64,000 nt of DNA from Cristatella mucedo (taxonomy: Eukaryota; Bryozoa; Phylactolaemata; Cristatellidae): assembly GCA_009760855.2 (NCBI GenBank), contig WPIO01000007.1, positions 9,190,001-9,254,000 on the forward strand. The letters are read 5' to 3'. A model generated the notes under the pieces. The model was not told where the DNA came from and searched no databases. It was given only the letters and a program-made list of their open reading frames with translations. Position numbers and translations under genes: made by a program. Below are positions 1 to 11,469 of the stretch, piece by piece (positions within the stretch are counted from its first letter, which is position 1; the number at the start of each line of letters is the position of its first letter).

Positions 1-1440
1 TAGGGTGTACAACTACCTACTTAGGAATGCAGACATAAGTAGAGTGTCTCTGCTTGTTTGCTCGATGTTTCAGCTTTTGATACTATCGATCACAAAGTTC
101 TTCTAGAGCGCCTCTCATCTCGTCTGGGCATCACTGGCACTCTCTGCAATGGTTCAGGTCTTATCTCAGTGGGAGACTCCAGAGTATTGACGTGAATGGA
201 CAAAGATCAATCCAGGTACCTCTGAAATATGGAGTACCTCAGGGCTCCGTGCTAGGTCCGGGTTCTTTCCACGGTTTATACTCTCCCTCTTGCTGATGTG
301 ATTGCCAAGCACAATCTAGGCTTTCACTTCTATACAGATGACACTCAGTTGTACTTTTGCTTTGATCCCTCCCAGCCTTCGAACACCTCGAATTCTCTCA
401 ACTCACGTGCTGCATGTATTGATGACATCCACAAATTGATGGCAGCAAATTTTCTAAAACTAAATGATGATAAAACTAACTTACTACTTATGAGCAAACC
501 CAGTGCGATTTAGAAATTGGAAAGGGTGAAGCTCAAAATTGGCTCTGCCAGCATATCTCCTGTTGAATCAGCTCGAAATCTAGGTGTCATGTTCCAAAGT
601 GACCTCTCGTTAGACGACCACATCAGCTAGACAATCAAGTCTGCCTACTTCCAGCTACACAACATTGCTAAAGTTCGGGCTTGTTTAGATAAGGATACCA
701 CGTCTAAGTTGGTCCATGCATTTGTGACATCCCGTCTTGACTTCTGTAACTCACTGCTTGCTGGCCTACCGGCATGTGCAATCAGGCGCTTACAGCTGGT
801 GCAAAACTCCGCAGCTAGGCTTGTGTGTTGCAAGCGTGGCAGTTGCCACATCACAATACTTCTTGCCGACCTGCACTGGCTACCAGTCAAGCAACGGATC
901 GACTTCAAGGTTTTGTAGCTCACTTTTAGGTCACTTCATTCTTTGGCTCCTGCCAATCTCTCAGATCTACTCCCCCACCAGGCCAAGCATCGTACCACCC
1001 GCTTTTCGGAATCCAACAGTTTACTGATACCTCGTACAAACCTCAAATCCTTTGGAGACCGTGCATTTAGTTCGCATGCTCCCAAAGCCTGGAACTGCCT
1101 CCCGACTTGCGTCAGAATATCCCCTGACTTGACCACATTTATAAAGAACTTAAAAACACGCCTATTTAGGACAGCATTTAGTGGGTCCCTGTGATTCGTC
1201 CTTCGTGTGCTTGTGCGTGCTGACACTGTGCATGATGCCATTGACCACACTTGCATGCTGACCCTGTGCATGTCACCCTTAACCATATTATTCATGTTGT
1301 TTATCGAGCATGATATTACTCACCATTCAATCGTGTTTCCCTTTTGCAGCAAATGTAAAGCATCTAGAAAGAGATTGAGTTCTCTGAGGGCACTTTATCA
1401 AGTGCATTATTATTATTATTATTATTGTTGTTGTTACTAA
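1..1440 (+). mobile_element. LINE family A (CR1/L2-like) 3' half, degenerate
   Basis: Relic of a non-LTR retrotransposon cut by the window start. In order it shows an RT motif A remnant (phenylalanine-aspartate-threonine context near 70-95), GVPQGS near 226-245, and the FYTDD form of the YxDD catalytic box at about 328-342. The CR1/L2-type C-terminal region (SRLDFCNSLLAGLP, LHWLPVKQRIDFK) follows at 700-1190. The 3' UTR carries the family-typical stretch AGAGATTGAGTTCTCTGAGG and ends in an ATT microsatellite tail at 1,405-1,425. Stops and frameshifts break the reading frame, so it is dead. Family assignment rests on RT motifs and on comparison with the many other copies in this window. Confidence 0.88.
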
Positions 1441-2112
1441 ATCAGTACTTAAACCAGACTAATAGGGCCCAATGAAATAGACCAGTATGTCTACGACGAC
1501 ATTTAACCGCCAGGTCTTAGCTAGGAAGGCATATAATGAAGCCGATGAGGTTTCTAGTTCACAGCCGAGCTTGGCCAAAGCAAGAGCCATCAAAAAGGTG
1601 GCCAGAACTTGGCATTGGGGAGATGAAGGTCAACCTTGAGAGGATTTTGCAAAGTCAAGGCATCCACTTCTTATAAATCTACCCGGTAGGTTCTTTGGCT
1701 CATCTAGGAACTTATAATTTTAACTCTAACCATTATTTAATTGTTTAAAATGTGTCGGGAGAGGTGGATTCGCCATGCCAAAGGTGAGCCACTCTGAAGC
1801 CTCTTTTCAGACATTCAAAAAAGGTACTTATCACCCCTCCCCAATTCTTAGAGGCCGATGTTAAGTGTCGAAGACGCCCTGCTCTGCATTCACTATTAGA
1901 ACTGCCTTTTACGAAAACTACCTCTTCAGCGACTCTACAAATAAGGTTGCCCCTTTAGCCCTATCTGAAAATCAATCGACAGTGCACTGAGCATGCACCC
2001 AGTCCCCTATGGTGGCATGCCTCGGCACTATCAGCCAGTGCCAGCCTGTACAGCTCTCATCTAATAAAGTGGTCAGCCTCTGCTGAAGAAAAATCCAAGA
2101 GCAGGATGGGAA
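1441..2112. other. no recognisable gene
   Basis: No coding exon or known repeat recognised. Composition is ordinary for the host part of the window. Confidence 0.5.
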
Positions 2113-2272
2113 GAGGTTTGCTGATTCAACAGCGGCCTCATTGTATATGGCATCAAATGAGCCTTAACGGCAATCACCACTGTTTTCAGTGGGCAATGAA
2201 TGATCGTCCACTCCTGGAATCGAACCCACGATCCAGGTCATGGAAAGAGTCGCTCTTTTAAGGCGGACACTC
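2113..2272 (-). mobile_element. SINE family 2 (tRNA-derived) copy
   Basis: Reads, on the plus strand, GCTGATTCAACAG.., ..GCCTTAACGGC.., ..CAGTGGGCAAT.. and ..TCGAACCCACGA.., the family-2 pattern in reverse. The TCGAACCCACGA box is the complement of a pol III B box (GGTTCGA-type), which places the tRNA-like head at the high-coordinate end. Compare the cleaner copies at 10,717 and 55,555. Confidence 0.7.
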
Positions 2273-2469
2273 CCTGGGGGTGTGAGGGGTTTGGGAAAGT
2301 GAAGGCTTAACAGATATTGCTTATTTAGCCCCCAACTACGAATCACACTACAACAACCCAGCATGACATGGTTTGATGCTAACATCCGGTTAGACCCAAG
2401 AGAGCATCGCTATTTTGCATCCTATGCAGTTGATTTAAAAAGCACAAGGCTTGACTTGCAATTCCTGAG

Positions 2470-2623
2470 CCTTCCGAGGATCCTAGACGTCTTTGGTACC
2501 AGCCCTACATGGACCGGAACTCGGAACTGAAACTGCTGGTGGAGCAGCTTTTTAAGCATCCTTCTAAGCAGCCTCGTGGCCACCGAGGATGGAGAAAGAC
2601 TGCCAAGCTGCAAGCCAAGGGTA
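2470..2623 (+). CDS. candidate coding exon, unrecognised
   Basis: An open frame with coding-like codon choice (runs of CTG, GAG, AAG, CAG) starts after a possible acceptor (..CCTGAG|CC) and ends at a possible donor (AAGG|GTAGGC). It encodes about 50 residues, including RRLWYQPYMDRNSELKLLVE and a basic stretch RGHRGWRKTAKLQAK. I do not recognise the protein. It may be an internal exon of a plus-strand gene whose other exons I could not find, or a chance ORF. Neighbouring sequence gives no operon-like or paralogue context. Conservation would be needed to accept it. Confidence 0.3.
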
Positions 2624-2639
2624 GGCCACCAGTGCCGCT

Positions 2640-4090
2640 CGACGGGCCCCAGTTACCAGCACCTTTTGAGGGCACAGTCAAGCCAGTAAGAGAAGGAGAG
2701 GGTAATAATAATAAAAAATACCGCTTAATAAGACTTGCGCACTTACCATTAGATAATCAAATCTCTACCCAGGTGCCTTACAATTGCTGCAAGAGAAGCA
2801 GTGACCAAGAGTTATTGACAGGTATGGTATCGTGCTAAGACCAGCATGCAAAAGCATGCAATTATCGTGCCTAGACATGCATGCAAAAACGTCTAAGATA
2901 CTCGGTGCCACCGATTCGCAGGAACCCTGGTTAGTAACATGCACTGAATCATGCACATGTAATCATGTGCAAAACTCTGAACAAAACGGACAAGTTCTGC
3001 ACGGTGGGGCAAATAAAGCTGAGAAGAACGGGAGGATCTTCAGCAGATATTTAAATGATTTATAATTTCTACAGTGTTAAGGAACAGGTCTCTCACGATT
3101 CACAAAACAGGTCTTAGCTGCATCGTCTGCTTAGGTGCTCATTGCTCGGACTGCTTCTGACCAAGCAGCAAACGTTTATATGCCGCAGCCATAATTTCCT
3201 CAAGCTGTTTTGGATTGGTCAGTCAGTCATAGGTGGAGAGCAGACATACCATGCTGTAAAGCGCAACGATTCTTAAGGGGGGGAGGGCTTCGATTTCCTC
3301 AAGGGTATGACTCAGTCTTGACCTTATCCTATAAGATTTTCGAAAACCTAGTTTTAAGGACAGAAGCCCACCTCCCCTTCACCCCAGGAGACCACTTAGC
3401 CTCGCCAGACGGCTTGCCAACGTGAGGAGGCCCCCTCACGCCAGCCGGCGGAGACACGCAGGCTGGCCAAATCAAACAAAAGTTTGAAATTGCGAATGGA
3501 GCTTAATAGGTCAGCAGTACTCCAGCTTGCATGGCACGACTTTAAAACAAATTAGCTAAAGTACATATAGTCACTGTACAGAAACTATTTTGCTCCACTA
3601 TGAATCGCTGGGGATGCAGACATTCCAGCAGAGAAGCTGTGGTTAGACAGACTTTGGCAGAGGCCTAAAACTGAAACTGCATTCACTCACCATCGGGGGG
3701 GGGGGGGCAGAAATCCTGAGTCAGCACATGCAGTTTAAGACGCTGTTTCAGGCAAGGGATTTAGTTCGGGCAAGCGATGGATTGACATTCCTTCTAGAGT
3801 GCACACACGCGAGCGGATGCCCATTGCCTAAGGCCCTGCTTCAGATTTCCTACTCCTCGAGGCGTGCCACTCTCGCCCCCTACCTGATGTCGGCAGCGGG
3901 GGAAGAGGGAGGGCCTTGCGGCCGTCCAGCAATCTGCCACCCAATCTAGGCCAGCCAGCTCCTTGCCACCGAGTTAGCAAGGAACGTGCAGCAGTGCTTG
4001 CGGTCAACACACCCAATCAACACACGCACGCACACATGCACACACAAGAGAACCCTGTCCATGTGCATCAGCCGAAGCAGTCTAACTCAC
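2640..4090. other. no recognisable gene; poly-G tract
   Basis: No domain or repeat family recognised. A run of about eleven G residues sits at 3,697-3,707. Confidence 0.4.
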
Positions 4091-4254
4091 CTCACAGTGT
4101 AGGGCATTTCCTGGAGGTCGGTCAAGCTGGTAAGGGAGCTGTCGAAGTCCACGGCCAGATCGTCATGCTCGCCAGCTGCTTTCCACCGCTGCTGGCTGCC
4201 CCGACAGCCCAGGAACTGCCGGGTGTAGTCGGAGGAGCTGCTCGAACTCGCCAT
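4091..4254 (-). CDS. candidate first coding exon, unrecognised
   Basis: On the minus strand an ATG in good context (GAGAAGATGGCG) opens 54 codons and ends at a strong donor, GTGAG|GTGAGTTAG, in phase 2. The frame upstream of the ATG is closed by a TGA. The peptide starts MASSSSSSDYTRQ, is serine-rich and then acidic (DDLAVDFDSS), and ends near LTDLQEMPYTV. I do not recognise the family. Any downstream exons would lie at lower coordinates; I found none that splices in phase. A 155-codon ORF overlaps it in another frame and looks like its shadow. Confidence 0.4.
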
Positions 4255-5532
4255 CTTCTCTGTAGTGCCGACAGTGGCGCCAGCAGTCGCTGAGCCGGCT
4301 CTTTGCTGAGGTCTTGCTGCCTCGACAGATCAGCTCACACACTCCTTCCTCTGCACTCCTCGGCTGGCCCAGGTAGCCAACAGGTGAAGCAGATCTGTAG
4401 GCGGATCTGCAGACGTGCACCGGCCCAAAAGTCTGCAAGTGAAAAGAACGCAGTGGTCGACGCCACGAGCTACCTTGGCAGGCCCTGTGCGGGCGATCGA
4501 GCATTGGCAGCTTGCTACACCCTGCCGTCCAGTATTGGCAGGTCGGAAGCCGGCCGGTGGTAGCTGCCTGTTTCAGGACACTTTCTGGCGTTGGAGCCAT
4601 GCCAGCATATTCGGCCACAAGCAAGGACACAAAGGGGTGCCTGCTTAGCCAGTAAATGTGTGCTTCGCCAGCCAGCCGGTCAGTTTTAGGGCTCTTCTAG
4701 CCAACGGTGTGGCTAATTAATCACAGATGGCTGACTACTTCCCAGCAGGTTGTCAGCAGTCACAACCTCATCAGACATAGCAGCGATCAAGCCGATGACC
4801 AACCATGTGGACAACAATTTGTGTGTGTTGGTGCACACTCACACTAAAGCAAGCATCAAGTCATGGCCGACTGAACGATATGTGCATGCAACTAAGATGC
4901 CGTTGGGTTCAGGAAAGCATCGTGTCTTCACGGTCACGACATTCACGGCCATAGTCGTACACCGAGAGCCGTGCCACTGGTCTTGTTTGCCAGGCTTGAG
5001 GGATTGTTGAGTGGGCAGCATGCATCCACAAGGGCAGAAGCAGCATGAGCACGTATGTCCCGGCCAGATATGGCGGCACAGCTCTTCAAAACTAGAATAC
5101 CAGCACAAAGAACGTTCTCAGATGCAAGCCTAACGTAAGGCAAGCTTATATTGACAACATTGCAGAAAGGGTAGCTACCCACTAGCAAGCCATCTAGGAG
5201 ACAAACCTATTGTTGGCATGTATTAATTACTACACAAATTTCACGGGAAATGTAAACAGAACTCTACGAAGCAAATAGCAAGCGATAGTAGAGCCAATGC
5301 TCGCTGACACATCGATTAGATGGCACTGCTAAACGAAGCCAGCTGCTAGTGGTTCTGTAAGCAAAGAGTAGCCTAGCCCATCTTTCTGTAAGCTATTGCA
5401 GAGCTCATAATTGTAGGTGCAGAATCTCGTAAGAACAATGCACGATTGTATAGTTCTTTCAGATCTCCCTAAACAGAACCATGTTAAGCTAAAGCTACAC
5501 TGTATTCGAGGTGACATTCCCGGCTCTGTGCA

Positions 5533-5622
<90 letters not shown>

Positions 5623-6112
5623 TCTCCCTCCCTCCCTCCCCCTCTCTCTCTCTCTCTCTCTCTCTCGCTTGCCGACACTCATATTCCTTGAATTAATGTA
5701 TGTGGATCGCTAGTAAAATACAGTGGTGGAACCTCGGGATAGGATCGGGAGAAAGTACATATTTGCAATAATCATAGAGAAGAGGCCCAGGCCCGTAGTG
5801 TATGCTGTCGATAGCCAGAATGGACAGTGGCAAGCACAGTGGCAGAACCGAGTGTGAGTCTCAGGATGGTACGGAAACCAGTGCTGTAACATTCCAAACA
5901 GCCAGGACAAATAGGTGCTGACAAAGCAGACCTGTCCGAGCAAGCAGGCCCGACACTGGATCTTTCAACTGGTATTTGAAGCTCCGACAAAGAGATCCTT
6001 TGAATTCTTTTCAGGAGCCGAGACTGCTAGAAAGCCGACGTGATAGGACCACGGCTTAGTTGTGCTGTCACCCTGTCACCACGAGTAAGTGAACTAGGTC
6101 AAGGGTCTGCTG
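4255..6112. other. no recognisable gene apart from the CT microsatellite
   Basis: Nothing recognised beyond the (CT)n tract annotated separately at 5,537. Confidence 0.4.
5537..5666. repeat. (CT)n microsatellite
   Basis: About 130 bp of almost pure CT dinucleotide, interrupted near its right end by CCCTCCCTCC. ORFs reading Ser-Leu or Arg-Glu repeats across it are artefacts. Confidence 0.97.
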
Positions 6113-6330
6113 CAATAATAATAATAATAATACATTTGCAATAGCACCCTCAGAGAACCCAATCTCTTTCTAGGCACTTTATGTTTGCTGCAAAGGAAGT
6201 ACGATCGAATGGCTAGTGGTAGCATGCTGAATGACAACAAGCATAACATGGATGGAGGTGACATGCACAGGGTCAGCATGCAAATAGGGTTAGTGGCAGC
6301 TTGCACACAGTGTCAGCATGCATAAGCCCA
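6113..6330 (-). mobile_element. LINE family A 3' end
   Basis: Starts with an AAT tail, then the reverse complement of the LINE A 3' UTR (..CCTCAGAGAACCCAATCTCT..) and the repeated segments with GACATGCACAGGGTCAGCATG. It is 5'-truncated, as is usual for LINE insertions. Confidence 0.85.
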
Positions 6331-6655
6331 GTAGAGTGCTGGTGCCCACTGTACCGGTTTATTAAGCTCAAGAAATTCAGATCCCAGTGAAGATTTCTCT
6401 CCCCACCCCGAATAGCCCAGCAGCAGAATGGAGTGTGCAGACCAGCAGAGCTCGAGAGGACGATTGCCGGTCATAAGTCACGTCGGCTGACCGGTCGAGC
6501 AACCGAGCGAAAAAGTACAGCGATGCAGTCCACAAATGCCAGCATGGCCGGCAGGTCATATTCGTGCTATGCTGAGTCACACAGTACTTCACCCACTACT
6601 CTATTGCCAGCTGACCTCGAGCTGCAGAAAGGCTGTGCCTAACGTTGCAGCACTT

Positions 6656-6792
6656 ATAATAATAATAATAATAATTCACTTGATAAAGCGCCCTCAGAGA
6701 ACTTAATCTCTCTCTAGGCGCTTTACATTTGCTGTAAAGTGAAATGCAATTGAATGGTAAGTAAAATCATGCTTGAAAAACAAACAAACACT
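6656..6792 (-). mobile_element. LINE family A 3' end
   Basis: A very short 5'-truncated copy: AAT tail, CCTCAGAGAACTTAATCTCT, and the start of the 3' UTR. Confidence 0.85.
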
Positions 6793-7146
6793 TGAAGTGA
6801 AGCACGGAGATTGTGCATGGGCGACTGCAATCTACAAGCAAAGCAACTTCTACTCACAGGTGCAACAGAAGCACTTGAATGCAGTGTGAGAAATGCCAAC
6901 ATAGAAGCAGAGATCCTGGAGGTTCCATGACATAGAAATTGTAAATCAAATTACCAAAGGTAGTAACTGTGGCATAATGTATTGCAAGCATGTCCTTTAT
7001 AAGCATGGCCTTCTGAATTGCAGCATTTCAACCTGAAGACTTCTTCGCAGCTTAACACTTTCAGATACACGAATCACTCTCCTAAATCTGCTTGGGCGCG
7101 AAAGCCGACCAGACCCAACCACGTGAGCCACAGGCTTGAAGCCCTT

Positions 7147-7290
7147 AGCTGGTTTGGTCCAGCGGTTAAGGTGCTCACTCCGACCAAGGTCTGGCTGAGG
7201 TCATGGGCTCGAGCCCCTAGGCATATGTAAAGCACCTGAATAGAGATTAAGTTCTTTTGGGGTGCTATACAAATGAATTATATTTTATAT
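7147..7290 (+). mobile_element. SINE family 1 (tRNA head, LINE-type tail)
   Basis: The head has an A-box-like TGGTCCAGCGGTTAAGGTG and a B-box-like GGGCTCGAGCCCC, so it is tRNA-derived. The tail (AATAGAGATTAAGTTCTTTT, then GCTATACAAATG) is the same as the 3' end of LINE family A. This implies mobilisation by that LINE's machinery. Confidence 0.8.
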
Positions 7291-7295
7291 TTAGC

Positions 7296-9470
7296 AGTTA
7301 TCGAAAACACTCAGGCAGCATCAACCTCTAGTCATCTCTGAAGGCATTTTTTAATGCAAAATTTTTTCTGAACATTAACAGGTTTCATATAATGGAGTCT
7401 TAACACAAGGCAGCCTCAGTGCCATTGTTTCAATCTGTTTCTGATTGGTCAACAGCCTCAGAACCAATTAGACTGTCCTGGAAACCTGGCTCAAAACGCT
7501 CAAATCCTCCTTTATCTGCCTTTAATTTTATCCGCTTCATTTAATGAAGTGATGATTCGCCAGTCTTGACACTATTTAAAGCTGCATCTAGACCGGTGAA
7601 TGATCAGAATCATTTCATATTGCTTCACCATTGCAACCTATGGGAACATTTTTGCTTTCCATCCCACAGACCTTTTGTAACTGCTTCTCTCACGTCCTCC
7701 TATCACTGCCTTCACTTGTGAGTGAATAGACAGACAGACATACATGCTAGCATTTCAATGAGTGGAGGCTGGAGTCTATCTACTATTTTCCTACCACAGG
7801 AGTAAGTTAATGATGTTCAGTTCTGAGTTTTCTCCCATTATCAAGAGTGGACGTACCCATCACAGCCTACTAACAACACTAGCTTCAACTCCAAATACTT
7901 CGGACAGTGCCGAAACTGCTCGTTCCAAGCAAAATCGAATTCAATGCCAAATTTTGGTGAATCGACTACAAACGTTCGCTTGCAAGCGATGATGTAACTT
8001 TCTTTACCGTGCCTCCATCTGCAACAGCAATGCCGACTAAACGGTCAACCGGATTTTTGCTAACCACCGAAACAGCCCAAAAAGATTCTGCATCGCCAAA
8101 AAATGGGTGAAACCATCCTCAAGAGTTGAACCCGATCTTTGAAAAAATGATGGAGCCATACCAGCTCACCCAATTTCGGATCTTTCCAAAAATGAAGCAA
8201 ATATTTCCAGCCCACAAAATCACCAAGTATCACCTGCTATATTGGGTCATTTTTAGATATCACTATGACCTTTTTCAGACAACTGATAAATCAGCTCAAA
8301 CAGGATCTTTCAAAGGGGGGCCCGAACATCACAGGGTGATGCTGTACACAAAACAGGGCACAGCAGCTCGCCACACTGCCGTCTTGGGGCTACGGCACAC
8401 CAACTTATAATTGCTATAGGCATGGGCAAAAGGAGCCTGATCCATATTAGACAGACCTGAGTGGGAACGTCAGGGGCCTAGCCACCCGATGTCCCCTGGC
8501 TTTCCTATTACTATCTGTTCGAAGAAACATTAAAGTCTAGCTACCTCCTTGCCTACTCATGGCTACGTCTACAGCTGAAGTGCAGACTTGACAGTGGTCA
8601 AGACTTATGATTATCATTATGAAGAGTTATGATCGCCAGCAGTCTAAACAAGCCTAGTGGTTTTGTCGACAAATGCTATTATAGAATGAGAAAGCATCGA
8701 CGACGTCAATATCAAGAATATGCAAAACATCTTGGAACCTTTTCAAAGTCTTTTGCAGAAGATTCTAGTAGTAGTACTAATGCATTTAGCGGTTCTCAGC
8801 ATATTACCAAACAATACGATACCTGGCCGCAAACGCACAAATGCAACTCGTTACAGAGCCGAATTTCCGGCTCATAGCAATGCTTCCTGGCATGGACTCT
8901 GCAGAACAGTTCCACGATTGATTTAGCCCATACGTGCACACCATGAAAAGTGCCTAGAAATAACATTGGTTGAATTGGGTGCTACAAAAATGTCTTATCA
9001 TTATTACAAGATCGGAAAGACACGAAAACACAGACAGATCTTTCCTATTTGTTTGCAACTAACTTAGGGTTGCTGCAATCGCCTGCAGCAGCCGTGATGG
9101 CTGCCCTGGGGCCTGTCGGCATTGCGCTAATCCAGACAATGGCAAAGTTAATTGCATTTCGGGGGGAGGCCATGAAACCATGACTAAGCACAGCGAACCG
9201 GTGGAAAGCTTCACTACAGAGCACATGCCACTGCCACTGCTCACAGCAAGAGGGATAGGCAGACAGGCAGGTCGGAGGAAGGCATGCGACAGACTGGCCA
9301 ACACAGAGAAGTTGCTTGCTACAGCAAGCCCACATCCAATAAATGATCTTCGGATTTGAAGGGCGGCATTGACAGCCGCGAGTCACGTTCATCCGAGCAA
9401 GCATGCCTCCTAGCACCGCCAGGGCTCACGGCAGGCGAGCAACAATTAAAAATTTAAAGATAATGTTAGC
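7296..9470. other. no recognisable gene
   Basis: Several short ORFs occur but none shows a domain, a convincing splice context or coding-like composition. No repeat family recognised. Confidence 0.4.
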
Positions 9471-9476
9471 CAACTT

Positions 9477-9620
9477 AAGAGCCCCATCCGTAGAGCGGCA
9501 GTAAAACCTTAACGGCATCATCACCATTTGCATTTGGCAATAGAGAACCACCAGCTGCAAGGTTCGAACCCACGAGGTCGGTCCTGAAGAGCGAGCATAT
9601 TGCCTCCGGGGCCATCCGAC
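9477..9620 (-). mobile_element. SINE family 2 copy, diverged
   Basis: Carries CCTTAACGGC, a CAATAGAGAACC segment and the reversed B box TTCGAACCCACGAGG followed by GGTC..TGAAGAGCGAGC, matching family 2 in reverse. Confidence 0.65.
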
Positions 9621-9624
9621 CCCA

Positions 9625-10395
9625 GCCTCGAAAGCCCCACGTCAAGCCGCCCCGGATGGCGACATGCATGCCCGTTTCACAGCAAAACTGCACCACCTCG
9701 GGATAAGGAGGGGGATAGAGTGCAAACGGCACGAATGAATTGAAAGCGAGCCAGCCAACGAAAACGAAAGAGCCAAGTGACAGTAATAGTGCTGGCGTGT
9801 CCGACGAAGCCACCCGGCAAAAATAGGACGAGCTGAACCGGTCGGAGCAGGCTCCGGTTTTGATAAGGCAGCACGTACCGGATCCTCGGCCGCGCGTGCT
9901 AACTACAAACCGGCCTGGCGGAGGCGGTGAGAGGAATGATTGGAGTAGCTCAGAGCGAGCTCGAGGCGGCACGAAGCGACGATGAGCCGTAGATCGCAGC
10001 CGCTGCGACGGTGACCGGCGACGGCGGCTTCAAGGGCGTACAAAAGGCAGACGAGCAGGTATCGGCGATATCGGAAGCCCAGGAATGCGCGTCACTTCCG
10101 CACGGACACGCCACCGCGACCTGTTCAGTATCGCCTCCTCAAGACCTGCGGCTGGGATAATGGGATTAGGGTATCGCTAGGGGCGGAGCATACGTGCACA
10201 ATGCGCTAATGACTTGCGGCTACGGCGGGGCGTGACTGTATTTAAACTGGGCGGAGCCACGAAGGGCGCTCGGATAGATCGCGGTCAAGCTCCACCGTGA
10301 GGGTTTTTTTCGGGCGAGTGCGACGCCCCTCTGCTTGATTGGTCGTAACGACGATGCAGTCCCGCTGGTTGGTGCCATTGTCTTTTACGTAGTAG
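9625..10395. other. CpG-rich stretch without a supported gene
   Basis: Richer in CpG than its surroundings, especially 9,880-10,150, so it could hold a promoter. A 165-codon minus-strand ORF (9,475-9,972) overlaps it but runs into the SINE and has no recognisable domain. Confidence 0.3.
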
Positions 10396-11262
10396 CTGCA
10401 TCTCCGTCTGTAACTCCACGAAGCCTCAAAGACTATGTCGGTGTTACGTATGGAGTTTTGTATAGCACACGCGCAGTCTCGGTAGCCAACAGACTTCATC
10501 TCAAGCAACTAAGAGAATGTAAGAAGCATAGCTGAGTCAGGACAGCAGACAAGGGAGCGAGTGCTGTGGCAGTAGCAGCTCAGGACGGCTGGAAAGGATG
10601 TGCCACAGTCGGCAGCAGGAGAGTAGATGTCGTTTAGTGAGAATTGTGTTAGTGAGTTCCACTGTCTAGGACTTGCAGACCAAAAGCTTCTGTCGCCATC
10701 GGTCTAAAAATGAAGGAATAGTGGCACACTAGGTAAGGCGGTTGCTTTCACGACTTCGGTCCCGTGATCGTGGGTTCGATTCCTGCTGTGAGCGATCCTT
10801 TATCACCACTGCAAGTGGTGGTGATAGCCGTAAAGGCTCTCCTGTCGCTATAGAAAAAGAGGCTGTTGAATCAGCTAGGATTTATTTATTTTATTTAACA
10901 GCTTATTTATTGTCCATGCAGGACCTGAAGGCACGTGGAGGCTGAAACTGATGCAGAAGCTCAACTAGCTATGAAGGAGCCAAGCCGTGGCGGGCCTTAT
11001 GGGTAATCGTAAGAACTTTGCCCTGTATACGTCGATCAACCGGCAGCCATCCAAGCTCTTTCAGCAAAGGAGACGCATCGTCAAACCTCTGGGATTGTAA
11101 ACTAGCCTTGCAACCGTATTCATCGCCAGTGGCCTATTGGACTTTTTTGGTAGCCCAGCCTAAAGGGAATTACGATAATCTAGCCGAGACTGGACCAAGG
11201 AGCTAGTTAAATTGTATGCTAGCCGCCTTGGAAGACAGCTCCTAATCTTAAGGTAGGAAGGA
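10396..11262 (-). mobile_element. LINE family B C-terminal RT region, interrupted
   Basis: Aligns by eye to the better copy at 52,800-53,575: 3' UTR motifs (GTAGCCAACAGACTTCATCT, CTTCTGTCGCCA) on one side and the RT C-terminal coding part (CCAAGCCGTGGCGGGCCTTA, TGGTAGCCCAGCC) on the other. A SINE family 2 copy splits it at about 10,717-10,905. Confidence 0.85.
10717..10905 (+). mobile_element. SINE family 2, nested in LINE B
   Basis: Well preserved: A-box region GTGGCACACTAGGTAAGGCG, B box GTGGGTTCGATTCC, then TTTATCACCACTGCAAGTGG, GCCGTAAAGGCTC, AGAGGCTGTTGAATCAGCTA and a TTTATTTA-rich tail. The LINE B sequence resumes after it, so this insertion is the younger event. Confidence 0.85.
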
Positions 11263-11279
11263 ATCTCTAAGGAAGTTTC

Positions 11280-11345
11280 CAGGGGTGCGAACTTTCAGCT
11301 TGCAGGTCGCAAGTTTTCAGGGGTGTGAACTTTCGTGTTGCAGGT
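11280..11345. repeat. two-copy direct repeat, about 40-bp period
   Basis: GGGGTGCGAACTTTCAGCTT followed by GCAGGTC recurs as GGGGTGTGAACTTTCGTGTT followed by GCAGGTC, with a short spacer. Confidence 0.75.
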
Positions 11346-11419
11346 CACTGCCAACCCATTAGGAGCCTAGTCAGTTGGATAAACAAGCATTTTACATTAA
11401 GCATACTACATTAGGTCTA

Positions 11420-11446
11420 ACATCGCACTTTTATAAAGTGCGATGT
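11420..11446. repeat. perfect 12-bp inverted repeat (hairpin)
   Basis: ACATCGCACTTT, a three-base loop TAT, then AAAGTGCGATGT: a perfect stem at the left edge of the satellite array. Weaker symmetry (CATTAAG on the left, CTTAATG on the right) extends outside it. Confidence 0.8.
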
Positions 11447-11469
11447 CATACTTAATGCCTACTTTAGCT

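Noticed and set aside
2720-2785. Minus-strand exon between GCTTCTCTTGCAG and GTAAGTGCG
   Set aside because: Splice signals look good but all three frames contain a stop in 40 bp, so it cannot be an internal coding exon of the gene at 4,091.
4163-4630. 155-codon minus-strand ORF
   Set aside because: Overlaps the candidate exon at 4,091-4,254 in another frame and has no domain; treated as a shadow.
5329-5713. ORFs of Arg-Glu and Ser-Leu repeats
   Set aside because: They only read through the CT microsatellite; all frames are open in such a repeat.
9475-9972. 165-codon minus-strand ORF with a hydrophobic stretch
   Set aside because: Its C-terminal third is the SINE family 2 copy and no domain or splice support is visible; the GC-rich setting makes long chance ORFs likely.
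10717-10905. tRNA gene
   Set aside because: A and B boxes are present but the rest does not fold as a tRNA and the same sequence recurs many times; it is a SINE head. The same applies to the other SINE copies.
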